Of a DNA stretch of 64,000 nucleotides, positions 22,635 to 32,550 are shown in pieces. The DNA is from JBLNDJ01 sp050261515 (lineage in GTDB: Bacteria; Acidobacteriota; Terriglobia; Bryobacterales; Bryobacteraceae). The stretch is from positions 99,435 to 163,434 of the forward strand of contig JBLNDJ010000006.1 of assembly GCA_050261515.1 (NCBI GenBank), written 5' to 3'. Below the pieces are notes generated by a model. It did no database searches. It saw nothing but the letters and a program-made list of their open reading frames with translations, and was not told where the DNA came from. The translations under genes and the position numbers were made by a program. Numbering within the stretch: position 1 is the first letter of the stretch; the number at the start of each line of letters is the position of its first letter.

Positions 22635-24713
22635 ATGAAATGCAAGGGGCACGGTTGGGCCGAGTTCGCGCTACTCGTCCTGGCGGCGGTGTGCGCATGG
22701 CACAGCCCGCACCAGGACGGACCGGCGCAACTCGCCTACGTCGGTCCCGGCGCGGGGTTCGCGTTCATCGGATCGTTCCTCACCCTGCTGGCGGGACTGT
22801 TTCTCGGTTTCGCGTCGCTGCTGCTGTGGCCGTTCCGCATGGTGTGGCGCACCCTCAAGGGCCGCCACGGGTTCAAACGCGCGCGCATCCGCAAGCTCAT
22901 TTTCCTGGGACTCGACGGGCTCGATCCGAAGGTTTGCGAGCGCCTGATGGCCGAAGGCAAGTTGCCGAACCTGGCGCGGCTGAAGGAGCAGGGCTCTTAT
23001 AGACGGCTGCGGACGACGTTCCCGGCGCTTTCCCCAGTCGCATGGTCCACGTTCGCCACCGGTGTGAGCCCGGCCAGGCACAGCATGTTCGATTTTCTCA
23101 ACCGGAATCTGAAGACCTACCTTCCGGAGCTCTCCTCGGCGCGCGTGCGCGGGCCGGAGCGCATCCTGAAACTCGGCAAGTGGCGGATTCCGCTCTCGCG
23201 GCCGCACGTCGAGATGCGCCGCAAGAGCCGCACCTTCTGGCAACTGCTCGGCGAGCACTCGATCGGCTCGACCGTGCTGCGCATCCCGATCACGTTTCCG
23301 CCCGAAAAGTTCAACGGCAAGATGCTGTCGGCCATGTGCACGCCGGACCTGCTCGGCACGCAAGGCAGCTTCGCGCTGTTCACCACGCGCCGGGAGGAGG
23401 GGCGCATGGAAGGCGGCCAGCGGCGCCCGCTCACGCGCGACGGCGCGCGGTACACGGGCGCCATCGAGGGCCCGGAAAACTCCATGATCGAGCACGGCGG
23501 CGCGATTGCGATTCCGTTCGCGATCGAGCCCGATGCGGACGCCCGCGGCGCGACTCTCGAGCTCGAAGGCAAGCGCCACCATCTCGCGGCCGGGGAGTAT
23601 TCGGACTGGATTCCGCTGACGTTCCACGCGGCGCCCGGCGTCAACGTGCACGGCATCGCGCGGTTCCTGGTCACGGAGATCGCCCCCGAATTCTCGCTCT
23701 ACATGACGCCGATCAATATCGATCCCGAGAAGCCCGCGCTGCCGATCTCGCATCCCGGGTTCTACGCGAACTATCTGGCGAAGCTGATCGGTGCGTACTC
23801 GACGCTGGGCCTCGCCGAAGACACCTGGGCACTGAACGAGCGCGCGATCGACGAAGAGGCATTTCTCAAACAGACCTACCTCATTTACGAGGAGCGCGAG
23901 GCGATGTTCCTGAGCGCGCTCGAGCGCACACGACGCGGCGTGGTGGCGTGCGTGTTCGACACCACCGACCGCATCCAGCACATGTTCTACCGGCACTCGC
24001 GCGGCGGCGGCAAGTACAGCGGCACGATCGAGGAACTGTACCGGAAGGCCGATGAACTGGTCGGCAAGACGCTGCGCTACGTGGACGACCAGACCGTGCT
24101 GTTCGTCGTCTCCGACCACGGCTTCGCGTCCTTCGAGCGCGGCGTGAATCTCAATTCGTGGCTGCACCAGAACGGATACCTCGCGCTCAACAACGGCGAA
24201 AGCGGCGACTACTTCAAGGGGATCGACTGGAGCCGCACCAAGGCCTACACGTTCGGCCTGGCGGGCGTTTACATCAACCAGAAGGGGCGCGAGGCGCAGG
24301 GTGTTGTGGAGCCGGCCGAGGCGGACGCGCTCCGGCGCGAACTCGCCGCGAAGTTGAGCGGCCTGCGCGACGAAGAGCGCGGGACGGTCGCCATCAACGC
24401 TGCGTGGCCGAGCAACATGCTTTATCGCGGACCGTACCTCGACGCCGCGCCCGACCTCATCATCGGCTACAACGACGGGTATCGAAGCTCGTGGGAAGCG
24501 GCCGTTGCCAGGACGACCGCCGCCGTTTTCGACGACAACCCGAAGGCCTGGAGCGGCGATCATTGCGTGGACCCGCAGCTCGTCCCGGGCGTGCTGTTTT
24601 CGAACCGCAAGGTGCAGGCGGACGACCCCGGCCTCGAAGACCTCGCCCCGACCGCGCTCGCGCTGTTCGGCCTCACGCCGCCCTCCTATATGGAAGGCAA
24701 GCCGCTGTTATGA
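22635..24713 (+). CDS. Membrane-anchored alkaline phosphatase superfamily protein (type I phosphodiesterase-like)
   Basis: This 692-residue protein has a signal or anchor helix (8-24), a second TM pair around 35-70 (GPGAGFAFIGSFLTLLAGLFLGFASLLL region), then a large catalytic domain. KLIFLGLDGLDP supplies the first metal Asp, SPVAWSTFATG the Ser/Thr nucleophile, DTTDRIQHMFYRH a second metal site and VLFVVSDHGFASF the Asp-His pair. The fold covers phosphodiesterases, phosphonate monoesterases and sulfatases. It is first in a run with a small helical protein, a membrane protein and the PAPS-forming genes sat and cysC. Confidence 0.85.
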   Translation: MKCKGHGWAEFALLVLAAVCAWHSPHQDGPAQLAYVGPGAGFAFIGSFLTLLAGLFLGFASLLLWPFRMVWRTLKGRHGFKRARIRKLIFLGLDGLDPKVCERLMAEGKLPNLARLKEQGSYRRLRTTFPALSPVAWSTFATGVSPARHSMFDFLNRNLKTYLPELSSARVRGPERILKLGKWRIPLSRPHVEMRRKSRTFWQLLGEHSIGSTVLRIPITFPPEKFNGKMLSAMCTPDLLGTQGSFALFTTRREEGRMEGGQRRPLTRDGARYTGAIEGPENSMIEHGGAIAIPFAIEPDADARGATLELEGKRHHLAAGEYSDWIPLTFHAAPGVNVHGIARFLVTEIAPEFSLYMTPINIDPEKPALPISHPGFYANYLAKLIGAYSTLGLAEDTWALNERAIDEEAFLKQTYLIYEEREAMFLSALERTRRGVVACVFDTTDRIQHMFYRHSRGGGKYSGTIEELYRKADELVGKTLRYVDDQTVLFVVSDHGFASFERGVNLNSWLHQNGYLALNNGESGDYFKGIDWSRTKAYTFGLAGVYINQKGREAQGVVEPAEADALRRELAAKLSGLRDEERGTVAINAAWPSNMLYRGPYLDAAPDLIIGYNDGYRSSWEAAVARTTAAVFDDNPKAWSGDHCVDPQLVPGVLFSNRKVQADDPGLEDLAPTALALFGLTPPSYMEGKPLL

Positions 24714-24726
24714 AGCAGGAGATCGG

Positions 24727-24918
24727 ATGTTTTCCCCCACCATCAAACTGAAGAAGAAGACCTGGGACCGCGTGAAGCGCGTTTCAGAAGTCGCCGGCTA
24801 CTCGAGCCCGCAGGAGTTCATCGAGCACATCATCGAGAAGGAACTGGAGAAGCTCGAGGAGGCAGATTCGAACGAGAAGCTCCTCGACAAGCTGAAGGGC
24901 CTCGGCTACATCGACTGA
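24727..24918 (+). CDS. Small ribbon-helix-helix-like protein, 63 aa
   Basis: This 63-residue charged protein opens with a beta strand TIKLKKKTWDRVKRVSEVAGY followed by SSPQEFIEHIIEKELEKLEE and a C-terminal helix ending LKGLGYID. This strand-helix-helix order suggests a ribbon-helix-helix DNA-binding or dimerisation fold. AGGAGATC precedes the ATG. It lies 13 bases after the phosphatase and eight before the next gene, so it is part of the same transcript. It could regulate the operon, but there is no direct evidence for that. Confidence 0.72.
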   Translation: MFSPTIKLKKKTWDRVKRVSEVAGYSSPQEFIEHIIEKELEKLEEADSNEKLLDKLKGLGYID

Positions 24919-24926
24919 GGACGCGC

Positions 24927-25742
24927 GTGGACACTTTCAACGCTGCGTTGGGCGCGATTCTCAACGGATACTTCCGCCTTTTCTCGTGGGCGCATCCACT
25001 GATAGGCCTTGCGATTCTGTCGGCGCTGGCGGGCGTGGCGATGCTGTGCCTGTTCGCGCGCACGTCGAACCAGGCGGCCATCGCACGCACCAAGCGCCGC
25101 GTGTACGCGCACCTGATGGAGCTGCGTTTGTTCTCCGATGAGCCCGCGCTCATGTGGCGCGCGCAGAAGCAACTGCTTGCGTCCAACTTGCGGTATCTCG
25201 CGCTGATGCTGGTTCCCGCGCTGGCGATCGCGGCGCCGATGATCGTGCTGCTGGTGCGGCTGGACGCGTATTACGGCCGCGCGCCGCTGGCCGTGGGGTC
25301 GGATGCGATCGTGACGCTCGAAACCAGCGGCCCGCTCGACCCGGCCGCACCCGCGCCGAGCCTGAAAGCTCCGGACGGGATCGCGGTCGAGACGCCGGCC
25401 GTGCGCGTCGCCGGCGAGCGGCAGGTGAGCTGGCGCGTGCGCGCGCTGCGTCCGGTCTCGGGCAAGCTGAGCTTCGCGATCGCAGGCGGCACGGTGGAAA
25501 AACGCATCGAGAGCGGCGCCGGGTTCCGTTTCGTACCCGGGCGGCGCGCGGGCTCGGCATGGTCCGCGCTGTGGTATCCCGACGAGCCGCGCCTTTCCGG
25601 CGCGGTTAATTGGATCGACGTCCAGTATCCCGCGGCCGAAATCGAATTTCTGGGCCTGCGCTGGCACTGGCTGGTGTGGTTCACCATCATCTCGATGCTG
25701 GCCGCGCTTACGCTTAGAAAGCGGTTCGGCGTCGTGCTCTGA
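24927..25742 (+). CDS. Three-span membrane protein of unknown function
   Basis: This 271-residue protein has hydrophobic spans at about 22-45, 88-112 and 243-262. Between the first two is a basic, helical cytoplasmic loop (RTKRRVYAHLMELRLFSDEPALMWRAQ region). Between the last two is an exported beta-rich domain of about 130 residues. The first two helices and their loop recall the EMC3/YidC-like DUF106 family, but the large exported domain does not fit well, so this is only a suggestion. The start is GTG, eight bases after the preceding gene. It is followed 31 bases later by sat. Confidence 0.72.
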   Translation: MDTFNAALGAILNGYFRLFSWAHPLIGLAILSALAGVAMLCLFARTSNQAAIARTKRRVYAHLMELRLFSDEPALMWRAQKQLLASNLRYLALMLVPALAIAAPMIVLLVRLDAYYGRAPLAVGSDAIVTLETSGPLDPAAPAPSLKAPDGIAVETPAVRVAGERQVSWRVRALRPVSGKLSFAIAGGTVEKRIESGAGFRFVPGRRAGSAWSALWYPDEPRLSGAVNWIDVQYPAAEIEFLGLRWHWLVWFTIISMLAALTLRKRFGVVL

Positions 25743-25773
25743 CCTACAATAAACAGTTGGCGGTGAAAGACCA

Positions 25774-26939
<1,166 letters not shown>

Positions 26940-26943
<4 letters not shown>

Positions 26944-27494
26944 CGGCGAACAAGGAAGCGCGTGGCGTGACGGTGTGGTTCACCGGACTGAGCGGGGCGG
27001 GGAAGTCGACCATCAGCGAGGCGGTTGAGAAGGCGCTGCGCTCGCGCGGCTACAAGGTGGAGTCGCTCGACGGCGACATCGTGCGGCAGAACCTGACCAA
27101 AGGGCTCGGCTTCTCGAAGGAGGACCGGGACGAAAACATCCGCCGCATCGGCTTCGTCGCGCATCTGCTGTCGCGCAACGGCGTGGTCGTGCTGGTCTCG
27201 GCGATTTCGCCCTACCGCGAGATCCGCGAGGAGGTGCGCGGCCGCATCGGCGACTTCGTCGAGGTCTTCGTGAACGCGCCGCTGAAGACCTGCGAAGAGC
27301 GCGACGTGAAGGGCCTGTATAAAAAGGCGCGCGCGGGCGAGATCAAGGGTTTCACGGGTATCGACGACCCGTACGAAGCGCCGCTCAAGCCCGAAGTCGA
27401 GTGCCGCACGGACCTCGAAAGCGTGGAAGAAAGCGTGGCCAAGGTGCTTCGCGCGCTCGAAGGCTACGGCTACGTCAACGGCTCGCATTCGTGA
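26940..27494 (+). CDS. cysC: Adenylyl-sulfate kinase
   Basis: This 184-residue P-loop kinase phosphorylates APS to PAPS. The Walker A motif is TGLSGAGKSTISEAVE, the substrate segment is SLDGDIVRQNLTKGLGFSKEDRDENIRRIG, and the lid region is ERDVKGLYKKARAGEIKGFTG. The start is fixed by the ATGA overlap with sat. Its own stop overlaps the GTG of the next gene by four bases. Cytoplasmic; it supplies PAPS for sulfotransferases or for assimilatory reduction. Confidence 0.95.
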
Positions 27495-27940
27495 AACCGC
27501 CCGTTGAAGTGCGCCCGTTCCTGCGCCGCCATCTGCGGCGCGTGATGGAAATCGAGCGCGCGTGCTTCGACCGGGACGCCTACCCGCGCGACCTGTTTCT
27601 GGAACTCTACGGCGAATCCGCGGGCCTGTTCTTCGTCGCGCGCCGCTCGAGGCGCATCGCGGGCTATTCGGTGACCTGCGCGCAAGGCCCGGCGGCGGAA
27701 CTCGTCTCGCTCGCGGTCGCGCCCGAGCACCGTTCAGCCGGAGTCGGGACCGCGCTGCTGCGCCACACGATCGCGAAGCTGCGGCGCAAGCGCGTTCGCA
27801 AGCTCGTGCTGACCGTCCGGCCCGCGAATCAGGCGGCAATCCGCCTCTACCGCAGCTTCGGCTTCCGCGCTGCCGGAAAGATCCGGCGTTATTACGAAGA
27901 CCACACCGACGCGCTGCTCATGCGCAAGCGGCTGTCATGA
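27491..27940 (+). CDS. GNAT-family N-acetyltransferase (RimI-like)
   Basis: This 149-residue acetyltransferase has the acetyl-CoA-binding loop VSLAVAPEHRSAGVGTALLRHTI and the C-terminal NQAAIRLYRSFGFRAAGKIRRYYEDHTDALLMRKRL, typical of RimI and its relatives. The substrate may be a protein N-terminus or a small amine and cannot be told. The GTG start overlaps the cysC stop (GTGA). It is the last gene of the 22.6-27.9 kb run. Confidence 0.88.
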   Translation: MKPPVEVRPFLRRHLRRVMEIERACFDRDAYPRDLFLELYGESAGLFFVARRSRRIAGYSVTCAQGPAAELVSLAVAPEHRSAGVGTALLRHTIAKLRRKRVRKLVLTVRPANQAAIRLYRSFGFRAAGKIRRYYEDHTDALLMRKRLS

Positions 27941-27950
27941 AATCCCGAAC

Positions 27951-28166
27951 TTAGAGACCGAGTAGCGGCGCCAGTCTGGCTCGCACATCTTCCATCACTT
28001 CATCGGGGCAGCGGCCCAGGCGTTCGGCGCGCCGCGCCTTCCAGTCGAAGCCCTTGATGTCGGTCCCGCGATGCCGATTCTCAGGTGTGATCCGGGACAC
28101 GAGTTCCGGCAGTTCGTACTTTCGCCGTGCGGGACGCACAAGGATGGAGAGACCCCCTACGGCCAA
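27951..28166 (-). pseudogene. Remnant of a MazE/AbrB-type antitoxin
   Basis: The middle of this 71-codon frame (LSILVRPARRKYELPELVSR and ITPENRH) matches the linker and toxin-binding tail of MazE-like antitoxins, which usually read LVVRP-R-x-YxLxELLAxITPENxH. The N-terminal AbrB swapped-hairpin of about 45 residues is missing and the tail is replaced by unrelated sequence. No MazF-type toxin is adjacent. It overlaps the end of the next upstream gene by ten bases. It is probably a decayed module rather than a functional gene. Confidence 0.5.
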
Positions 28167-28639
28167 AGCTCCGTGAACGACATCCCGAGCCGGATGCCCC
28201 AGTAGTGCGCCCGCGGCGTGCCCATCACGTGGTCGCGAACTTCGACGCGCACGGCGACCGTCTTCCAGATCCAGTAGTTGAGCCCTCCGCCGAAATTGCC
28301 GAGGCTCTGGGTGCCGCGGCGGAAGAAGATCGAGTAGCCGCCGGTGACGAACGGGTCCAGGCGCGCGTCGCTCGAATGGAAGAAGTGATAATACGCGTTC
28401 GCCGACGCGGTTCCCTGCACCGTGTCCTTGTAGTGGTGTACGAGTCCGATCGCGCCGCCTTCGATTCCGCCCGAAATTCCCTTGCCGATCGCGAATTCGC
28501 CGCCGCCTCCCAGGTGGAGCGTGAACGGGGTGCGTCCGCCCGCCGTGAGCGCGCCCGGGGCTGCGAACCAGTAGCCCATCGAACGCTGCGCAAACGCGGA
28601 TGTTGCCGTGGTGAGCGCCAGCAGGAGAGAGAGTCTCAT
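28157..28639 (-). CDS. Small outer-membrane beta-barrel-like protein
   Basis: This 160-residue protein has a signal peptide (MRLSLLLALTTATSAFAQ). The mature part consists of alternating amphipathic strands rich in Gly and aromatic residues (FTLHLGGGGEF, ASANAYYHFF, FVTGGYSIFF, NFGGGLNYWIW, HYWGIRLGMSF), and strand ends fit an eight-stranded barrel. The family is similar to the porin-like OMPs abundant in acidobacteria. No function can be assigned. Confidence 0.72.
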   Translation of the reverse strand: MRLSLLLALTTATSAFAQRSMGYWFAAPGALTAGGRTPFTLHLGGGGEFAIGKGISGGIEGGAIGLVHHYKDTVQGTASANAYYHFFHSSDARLDPFVTGGYSIFFRRGTQSLGNFGGGLNYWIWKTVAVRVEVRDHVMGTPRAHYWGIRLGMSFTELWP

Positions 28640-28781
28640 CCTCTTGATGTTCTCACCATTTCGGCCCTCGGACTTGAGGATCTCGCCCGTGGGCCTCGTC
28701 CCCGCCGGCGTGCCGGCGAACAGAAGGCCGGAAAGGTTGGGGGATGCCCCCCGGAATTGGCGTCGAGCCAGAAAATGAGGC

Positions 28782-28856
28782 TGGTGAGCGCGCTGGGACT
28801 CGAACCCAGAACCCCCGCCTTAAAAGGGCGATGCTCTACCATTGAGCTACGCGCCC
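28782..28856 (-). tRNA. tRNA-Lys (anticodon TTT)
   Basis: The cloverleaf is complete: acceptor GGGCGCG pairs with CGCGCTC (one G-U), the D stem is GCTC/GAGC, the anticodon loop CTTTTAA holds TTT, and the T arm is CTGGG-TTCGAGT-CCCAG. The discriminator A is followed by an encoded CCA. It reads AAA and AAG lysine codons. It stands alone between the OMP-like gene and the isomerase-like gene. Confidence 0.97.
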
Positions 28857-28942
28857 GCTCTGTGTACTGCCGCAGGCTAATCTTCACGATAACATAGACG
28901 CGTTCTCCCGCCGTCCGCCGGCGGTGTCAGAATGGTTCTTCT

Positions 28943-30553
28943 ATGCCTGAGCCAATCGTACTCATCGCCAGCGGAGACTTGCGCCTCTCCGCCAACCGCG
29001 TCTGCTGGCCCGCGCAGCAGCAGATGGAAGAAGCGGTCATGGCGGCCGTCCGGCGCGAAGGACGCGAGATCGTCCGCGGCCACCAGTTCGACCCCGAAAA
29101 AGGCCATGGCTTTCTCGATAGCCAGAAGCACGGCCTCGAAGTTTTCCGCCAGATCCCCCGGACGGCCCCGATCGTCGTGGCCGAAGCCGTCTGGCAATAC
29201 ACGCATCATGTGCTCCCCGGCCTGCTCTCGCACCGCGGCCCCATTCTCACGGTCGCCAACTGGTGCGGCCAGTGGCCCGGCCTGGTCGGGATGCTCAACC
29301 TCAACGGCTCGCTCACCAAGGCGGGCAAGAAATACAGCACGTTGTGGAGCGAAGATTTCACCGACGAATACTTTATCGCCGGACTACGCAAATGGCTCGC
29401 GGGCGAGCAGGTGGTTCACGATTCCAGCCATGTCCGCAGCCTCAAGGATGTGACGCTTCCGGCTCCGGCAAAGAAGATCGGCGCGGCCGTGGCGAAGGAC
29501 ATGAAAGACTCGAAGGCGATCATGGGCATCTTCGATGAAGGGTGCATGGGCATGTACAACGCCATCATTCAGGACGAACTGCTCAACGCCACGGGTGTGT
29601 TCAAGGAGCGGCTCAGCCAGTCCGCGCTCTACGCGGCCATGCTGCGGGTGCCCGACGCCGAAGCCCGCGAAGTGCGCGCGTGGCTCGACGCCAAAGGCAT
29701 GAAGTTCGTTACCGGCTCGAATCCCGAGACCGACCTCACCGACGACCAGATCCTCGACCAGTGCAAGATGTACATCGCGGCGCTGCGCATCGCCGATGAA
29801 TTCGGCTGCGACACCATCGGCATCCAGTATCAGCAGGGCTTGAAGGATCTCGTGCCGGCCTCCGACCTTGTCGAAGGACTGCTCAACAACTCCGACCGCC
29901 CGCCGGTGAAGGACCCCAAGACCGGCCGCACGCTCTACGAGAACGAGCCGCTGCCGCACTTCAACGAAGTGGACGAGTGCGCAGGCCTGGACGGCCTCGT
30001 CACGCACCGCATCTGGCGCAAGCTCGGCTTCGATCCCGAGAACACGCTGCACGACGTGCGCTACGGCGAAAACTACAGCTCGAACGGCAGCAAGGAGTTC
30101 GTATGGGTGTTCGAGATTTCGGGCGCGGTGCCGCCGGCGCACTTGCAAGGCGGATACGCGGGCGCGGTCAGCGAGCGGCAGCCGTCAATGTACTTCCCCA
30201 AGGGCGGCGGATCGCTGAAGGGCGTCTGCAAGCCCGGCGAGATCGTCTGGAGCCGTGTCTACGTGGATAACGGCAAGCTGAAGGCGGACCTGGGCCGCGC
30301 CAAAGTGGTCGAGCTTCCGCAAGAGGAGAACGAGCGCCGCTGGCAGATGACCACCGCGCAGTGGCCCATGATGCACGCGGTGCTCTACGGCGTCACACGC
30401 GACCAGTTCATGGGGCGGCACAAGGCGAACCACATCCAGGTGGCCTACGCTCCGGATGCCGGCGGCGCGAACCTGGCGCTCGCCGCGAAGGCTGCGGCGT
30501 TCAAGGCGCTGGGCCTCGACGTCGCCATCTGCGGCACCAACAACGGGCTGTAA
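28943..30553 (+). CDS. L-fucose/L-arabinose isomerase family protein
   Basis: This 536-residue protein shows the family's Rossmann-like first domain (VLIASGDLRLSANRVCWPAQQQ), then PILTVANWCGQWPGLVGMLNL, FDEGCMGMYNAIIQDELL with candidate metal-binding acidic residues, and the C-terminal barrel ending HKANHIQVAYAP. It is probably a ketol isomerase of a deoxy- or aldose sugar; fucose, arabinose and other substrates cannot be separated from sequence. CAGAAT lies nine bases before the ATG and no Shine-Dalgarno is seen. A Gfo/Idh/MocA oxidoreductase follows. Confidence 0.82.
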   Translation: MPEPIVLIASGDLRLSANRVCWPAQQQMEEAVMAAVRREGREIVRGHQFDPEKGHGFLDSQKHGLEVFRQIPRTAPIVVAEAVWQYTHHVLPGLLSHRGPILTVANWCGQWPGLVGMLNLNGSLTKAGKKYSTLWSEDFTDEYFIAGLRKWLAGEQVVHDSSHVRSLKDVTLPAPAKKIGAAVAKDMKDSKAIMGIFDEGCMGMYNAIIQDELLNATGVFKERLSQSALYAAMLRVPDAEAREVRAWLDAKGMKFVTGSNPETDLTDDQILDQCKMYIAALRIADEFGCDTIGIQYQQGLKDLVPASDLVEGLLNNSDRPPVKDPKTGRTLYENEPLPHFNEVDECAGLDGLVTHRIWRKLGFDPENTLHDVRYGENYSSNGSKEFVWVFEISGAVPPAHLQGGYAGAVSERQPSMYFPKGGGSLKGVCKPGEIVWSRVYVDNGKLKADLGRAKVVELPQEENERRWQMTTAQWPMMHAVLYGVTRDQFMGRHKANHIQVAYAPDAGGANLALAAKAAAFKALGLDVAICGTNNGL

Positions 30554-30559
30554 TTTCAG

Positions 30560-30586
30560 GTGGGCAGGCGGTTTCGCCTGCCTCAC
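30560..30586 (+). terminator. Hairpin after the isomerase-like gene
   Basis: GGCAGGCG (30563-30570) and CGCCTGCC (30575-30582) form an 8-bp stem with a GTTT loop, extended imperfectly outward. It lies seven bases after the stop codon. There is no T-tract. It could also be a copy of a dispersed palindrome, since similar GGCAGGCG hairpins are frequent in such genomes. Confidence 0.45.
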
Positions 30587-30588
30587 AT

Positions 30589-30597
30589 TGTTATACT
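30589..30597 (+). promoter_or_regulatory. Extended -10 promoter before the Gfo/Idh/MocA gene
   Basis: TGTTATACT combines the extended TG element with a near-consensus -10 box (TATACT, 30592-30597). It lies 25 bases before the TTG start, leaving room for the AAGGAG Shine-Dalgarno at 30609-30614. Confidence 0.5.
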
Positions 30598-30622
30598 GCG
30601 AGTTTCGGAAGGAGAACTACAC

Positions 30623-31636
30623 TTGCGCGTTGGAATCATCGGCACTGGAGCGATCTCTCATAAGCATGCTCAGGCCTATCTGAATATCGGTTACAAGGTG
30701 GCCGTCTGCACCGATATCAACCCGGAGGCGGGAAAGAGCTTCGCCGGGCGCTATGGCGCACAGTTCGTCTCGAGCTACGAGGAAGTCTGCGCTCACCCGC
30801 AGGTCGATTTCGTCGATGTCTGCACGTTTCCCGATTTCCGCTTGCAGCCGGTAAAGGCCTGCGCCGCGTCGAAGAAGCACATCCAAGTGCAGAAGCCGAT
30901 CTCGACGAACCTCGAGACCGCCTGCGAAATGATCGAGACCGCGCGAAAGGCCGGCATCATCCTCGGCGTTGCGAGCCAGCACCGCTTCGACGATTCCTGC
31001 CAGTTCCTGAACCGCGCCATAGCGGCCGGCCGCCTTGGCAAAATCATCCAGGCCGACGCCTACGTGAAGTGGTACCGCTCGCCCGAGTATTACTCGCGCC
31101 CCATCAAGGGAAGCTGGCACACCGAGGGCGGCGGCGCCCTGATCAACCAGGCCATCCACCAGGTGGACATTCTGCGCTGGCTCATCGGCCCGGTCAAAGA
31201 GCTGTTCGCCTACTGGCAACTCGGCGCACTGCACAAGATCGAATCCGAAGACGTCGTCTCGGCTGTTGTGAAGTACGCGAGCGGCGCCACCGGCGTGCTC
31301 CAGGCCTCCACCGCATTCAAGCCCGGCTTCACCGAGCGCGTGGAAATTCACGGCACCAAGGGCACCGCCATCATCTCCGGCGACAAGCTCACGACGTGGG
31401 ATGTCGAGGACGATTCCGGCGAGCCTGCGCCCGTCGAGAAGGAAATCTACTCCGGCTCCTCCGATCCGATGGCGATCTCGCTCACGCCGTTCGAGCGGCA
31501 GTTCCTCGATTTCGGCGAAGCGATCAAGACCGGCCGCAAGCCGCTCATCTCCGGTGAAGAAGGTTATCAGGCGCTCGAGATCGTCCTCGGCGTGTACCGC
31601 TCCTGCCGCGAGGGACAGAAGGTCGTGCTCGCCTGA
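30623..31636 (+). CDS. Gfo/Idh/MocA-family oxidoreductase
   Basis: This 337-residue NAD(P)-dependent sugar or inositol dehydrogenase begins with the Rossmann motif RVGIIGTGAISHKHAQAYL. It has the diagnostic HIQVQKPISTNLETA segment (the EKP-like motif, here QKP) and GGALINQAIHQVDILRWLIGP. The start is a TTG at 30623, supported by AAGGAG eight bases upstream; there is no closer ATG or GTG in frame. The gene has its own promoter but lies close behind the isomerase, so a shared pathway for sugar oxidation is likely. Confidence 0.88.
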   Translation: MRVGIIGTGAISHKHAQAYLNIGYKVAVCTDINPEAGKSFAGRYGAQFVSSYEEVCAHPQVDFVDVCTFPDFRLQPVKACAASKKHIQVQKPISTNLETACEMIETARKAGIILGVASQHRFDDSCQFLNRAIAAGRLGKIIQADAYVKWYRSPEYYSRPIKGSWHTEGGGALINQAIHQVDILRWLIGPVKELFAYWQLGALHKIESEDVVSAVVKYASGATGVLQASTAFKPGFTERVEIHGTKGTAIISGDKLTTWDVEDDSGEPAPVEKEIYSGSSDPMAISLTPFERQFLDFGEAIKTGRKPLISGEEGYQALEIVLGVYRSCREGQKVVLA

Positions 31637-31644
31637 AAAAACCG

Positions 31645-32541
31645 ATGAAGTGGCGCAACCTGCGAGTGCCCGCTTCGAGCGCCAACCTCGGCCCGGGCTT
31701 TGACTCGCTCGGGCTGGCGCTGGGGATCTACCTCGAGTGCCGGTTTCGAAACAGTCCGGAGCTGGCGATCCGCGCGAGCGGGCGGGACGCGGGCTCGATC
31801 CCGCTCGACGAAACGAACCTGATCTGGCGCACCGCGCAAACGGTAGCGTCGGATGTGGGCGGAGAACTCCCGCCCATCGAAATCGAAATTCAGAACGACA
31901 TCCCGCTCGGCAAGGGCCTTGGTTCGAGCGCCGCGGCCCTGACGGCGGGTGTCGTTATCGCCGACGAGTTGCTCAACCTCGGCTGGCGCCCGCTGCGCAT
32001 CCTGAACGAGGCCGCGCGCATCGAAGGCCATCCGGACAACGTCGCGGCTTGCGTGCTCGGTTCCATCGTCGCGAGCGCCATCGATTCGGGCGGCTCGGCG
32101 CGCGCTGTGCGCATCGAGCTGCCGCCGAAATTCGGGATCGCCGTCGTGGTTCCGGATTTCGACCTGCCCACCACGAAGGCGCGCGCGGTGCTGCCCGCTT
32201 GCTACTCGCGCGAAGACGCCGTCTTCAACGTGCAGCGCGCCTCGCTGCTCGTCGCGGCGCTCGCCACCGGCACCATCTCGGCGTTCCCCACGGCGCTCGA
32301 AGACCGCTTCCACCATTCCTACCGCGCCCCGCTCGTTCCGGGCCTCGCGGACATTCTGAAGCTCCGCGCGCCCGGGCTGCTCGGCTGCGTGCTGAGCGGC
32401 GCGGGGCCGTCAATTCTGGTTTTCTACGAGCGCGGATGCGAGCAGGTCTGCGACCTCGTGCGGCAGGTGTTCGCGCTCAACGGACGCGCCGCGGAAATTC
32501 TCTGGACCGAAATTCCCAGCCGGGGTTATGAATTAGTTTAG
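31645..32541 (+). CDS. thrB: Homoserine kinase
   Basis: This 298-residue GHMP kinase phosphorylates homoserine in threonine synthesis. The opening NLRVPASSANLGPGFDSLGLAL and the ATP-binding loop DIPLGKGLGSSAAALTAGVVIA are characteristic, and the C-terminal CVLSGAGPSILVFYE completes the family pattern. It starts eight bases after the oxidoreductase gene. The usual thrA and thrC are not here, which is common in this group. Confidence 0.93.
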   Translation: MKWRNLRVPASSANLGPGFDSLGLALGIYLECRFRNSPELAIRASGRDAGSIPLDETNLIWRTAQTVASDVGGELPPIEIEIQNDIPLGKGLGSSAAALTAGVVIADELLNLGWRPLRILNEAARIEGHPDNVAACVLGSIVASAIDSGGSARAVRIELPPKFGIAVVVPDFDLPTTKARAVLPACYSREDAVFNVQRASLLVAALATGTISAFPTALEDRFHHSYRAPLVPGLADILKLRAPGLLGCVLSGAGPSILVFYERGCEQVCDLVRQVFALNGRAAEILWTEIPSRGYELV

Positions 32542-32550
32542 GGGTGCGCG

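Noticed and set aside
22671..24563. A 630-codon minus-strand frame over the phosphatase-superfamily gene
   Set aside because: It is an antisense shadow of a gene with intact metal-binding motifs; composition is Arg/Val/Gly-biased with no family.
25745..25750. TACAAT before sat taken as a leaderless -10 box
   Set aside because: It lies 23 bases from the ATG, too far for a leaderless start; it may still be an ordinary promoter element.
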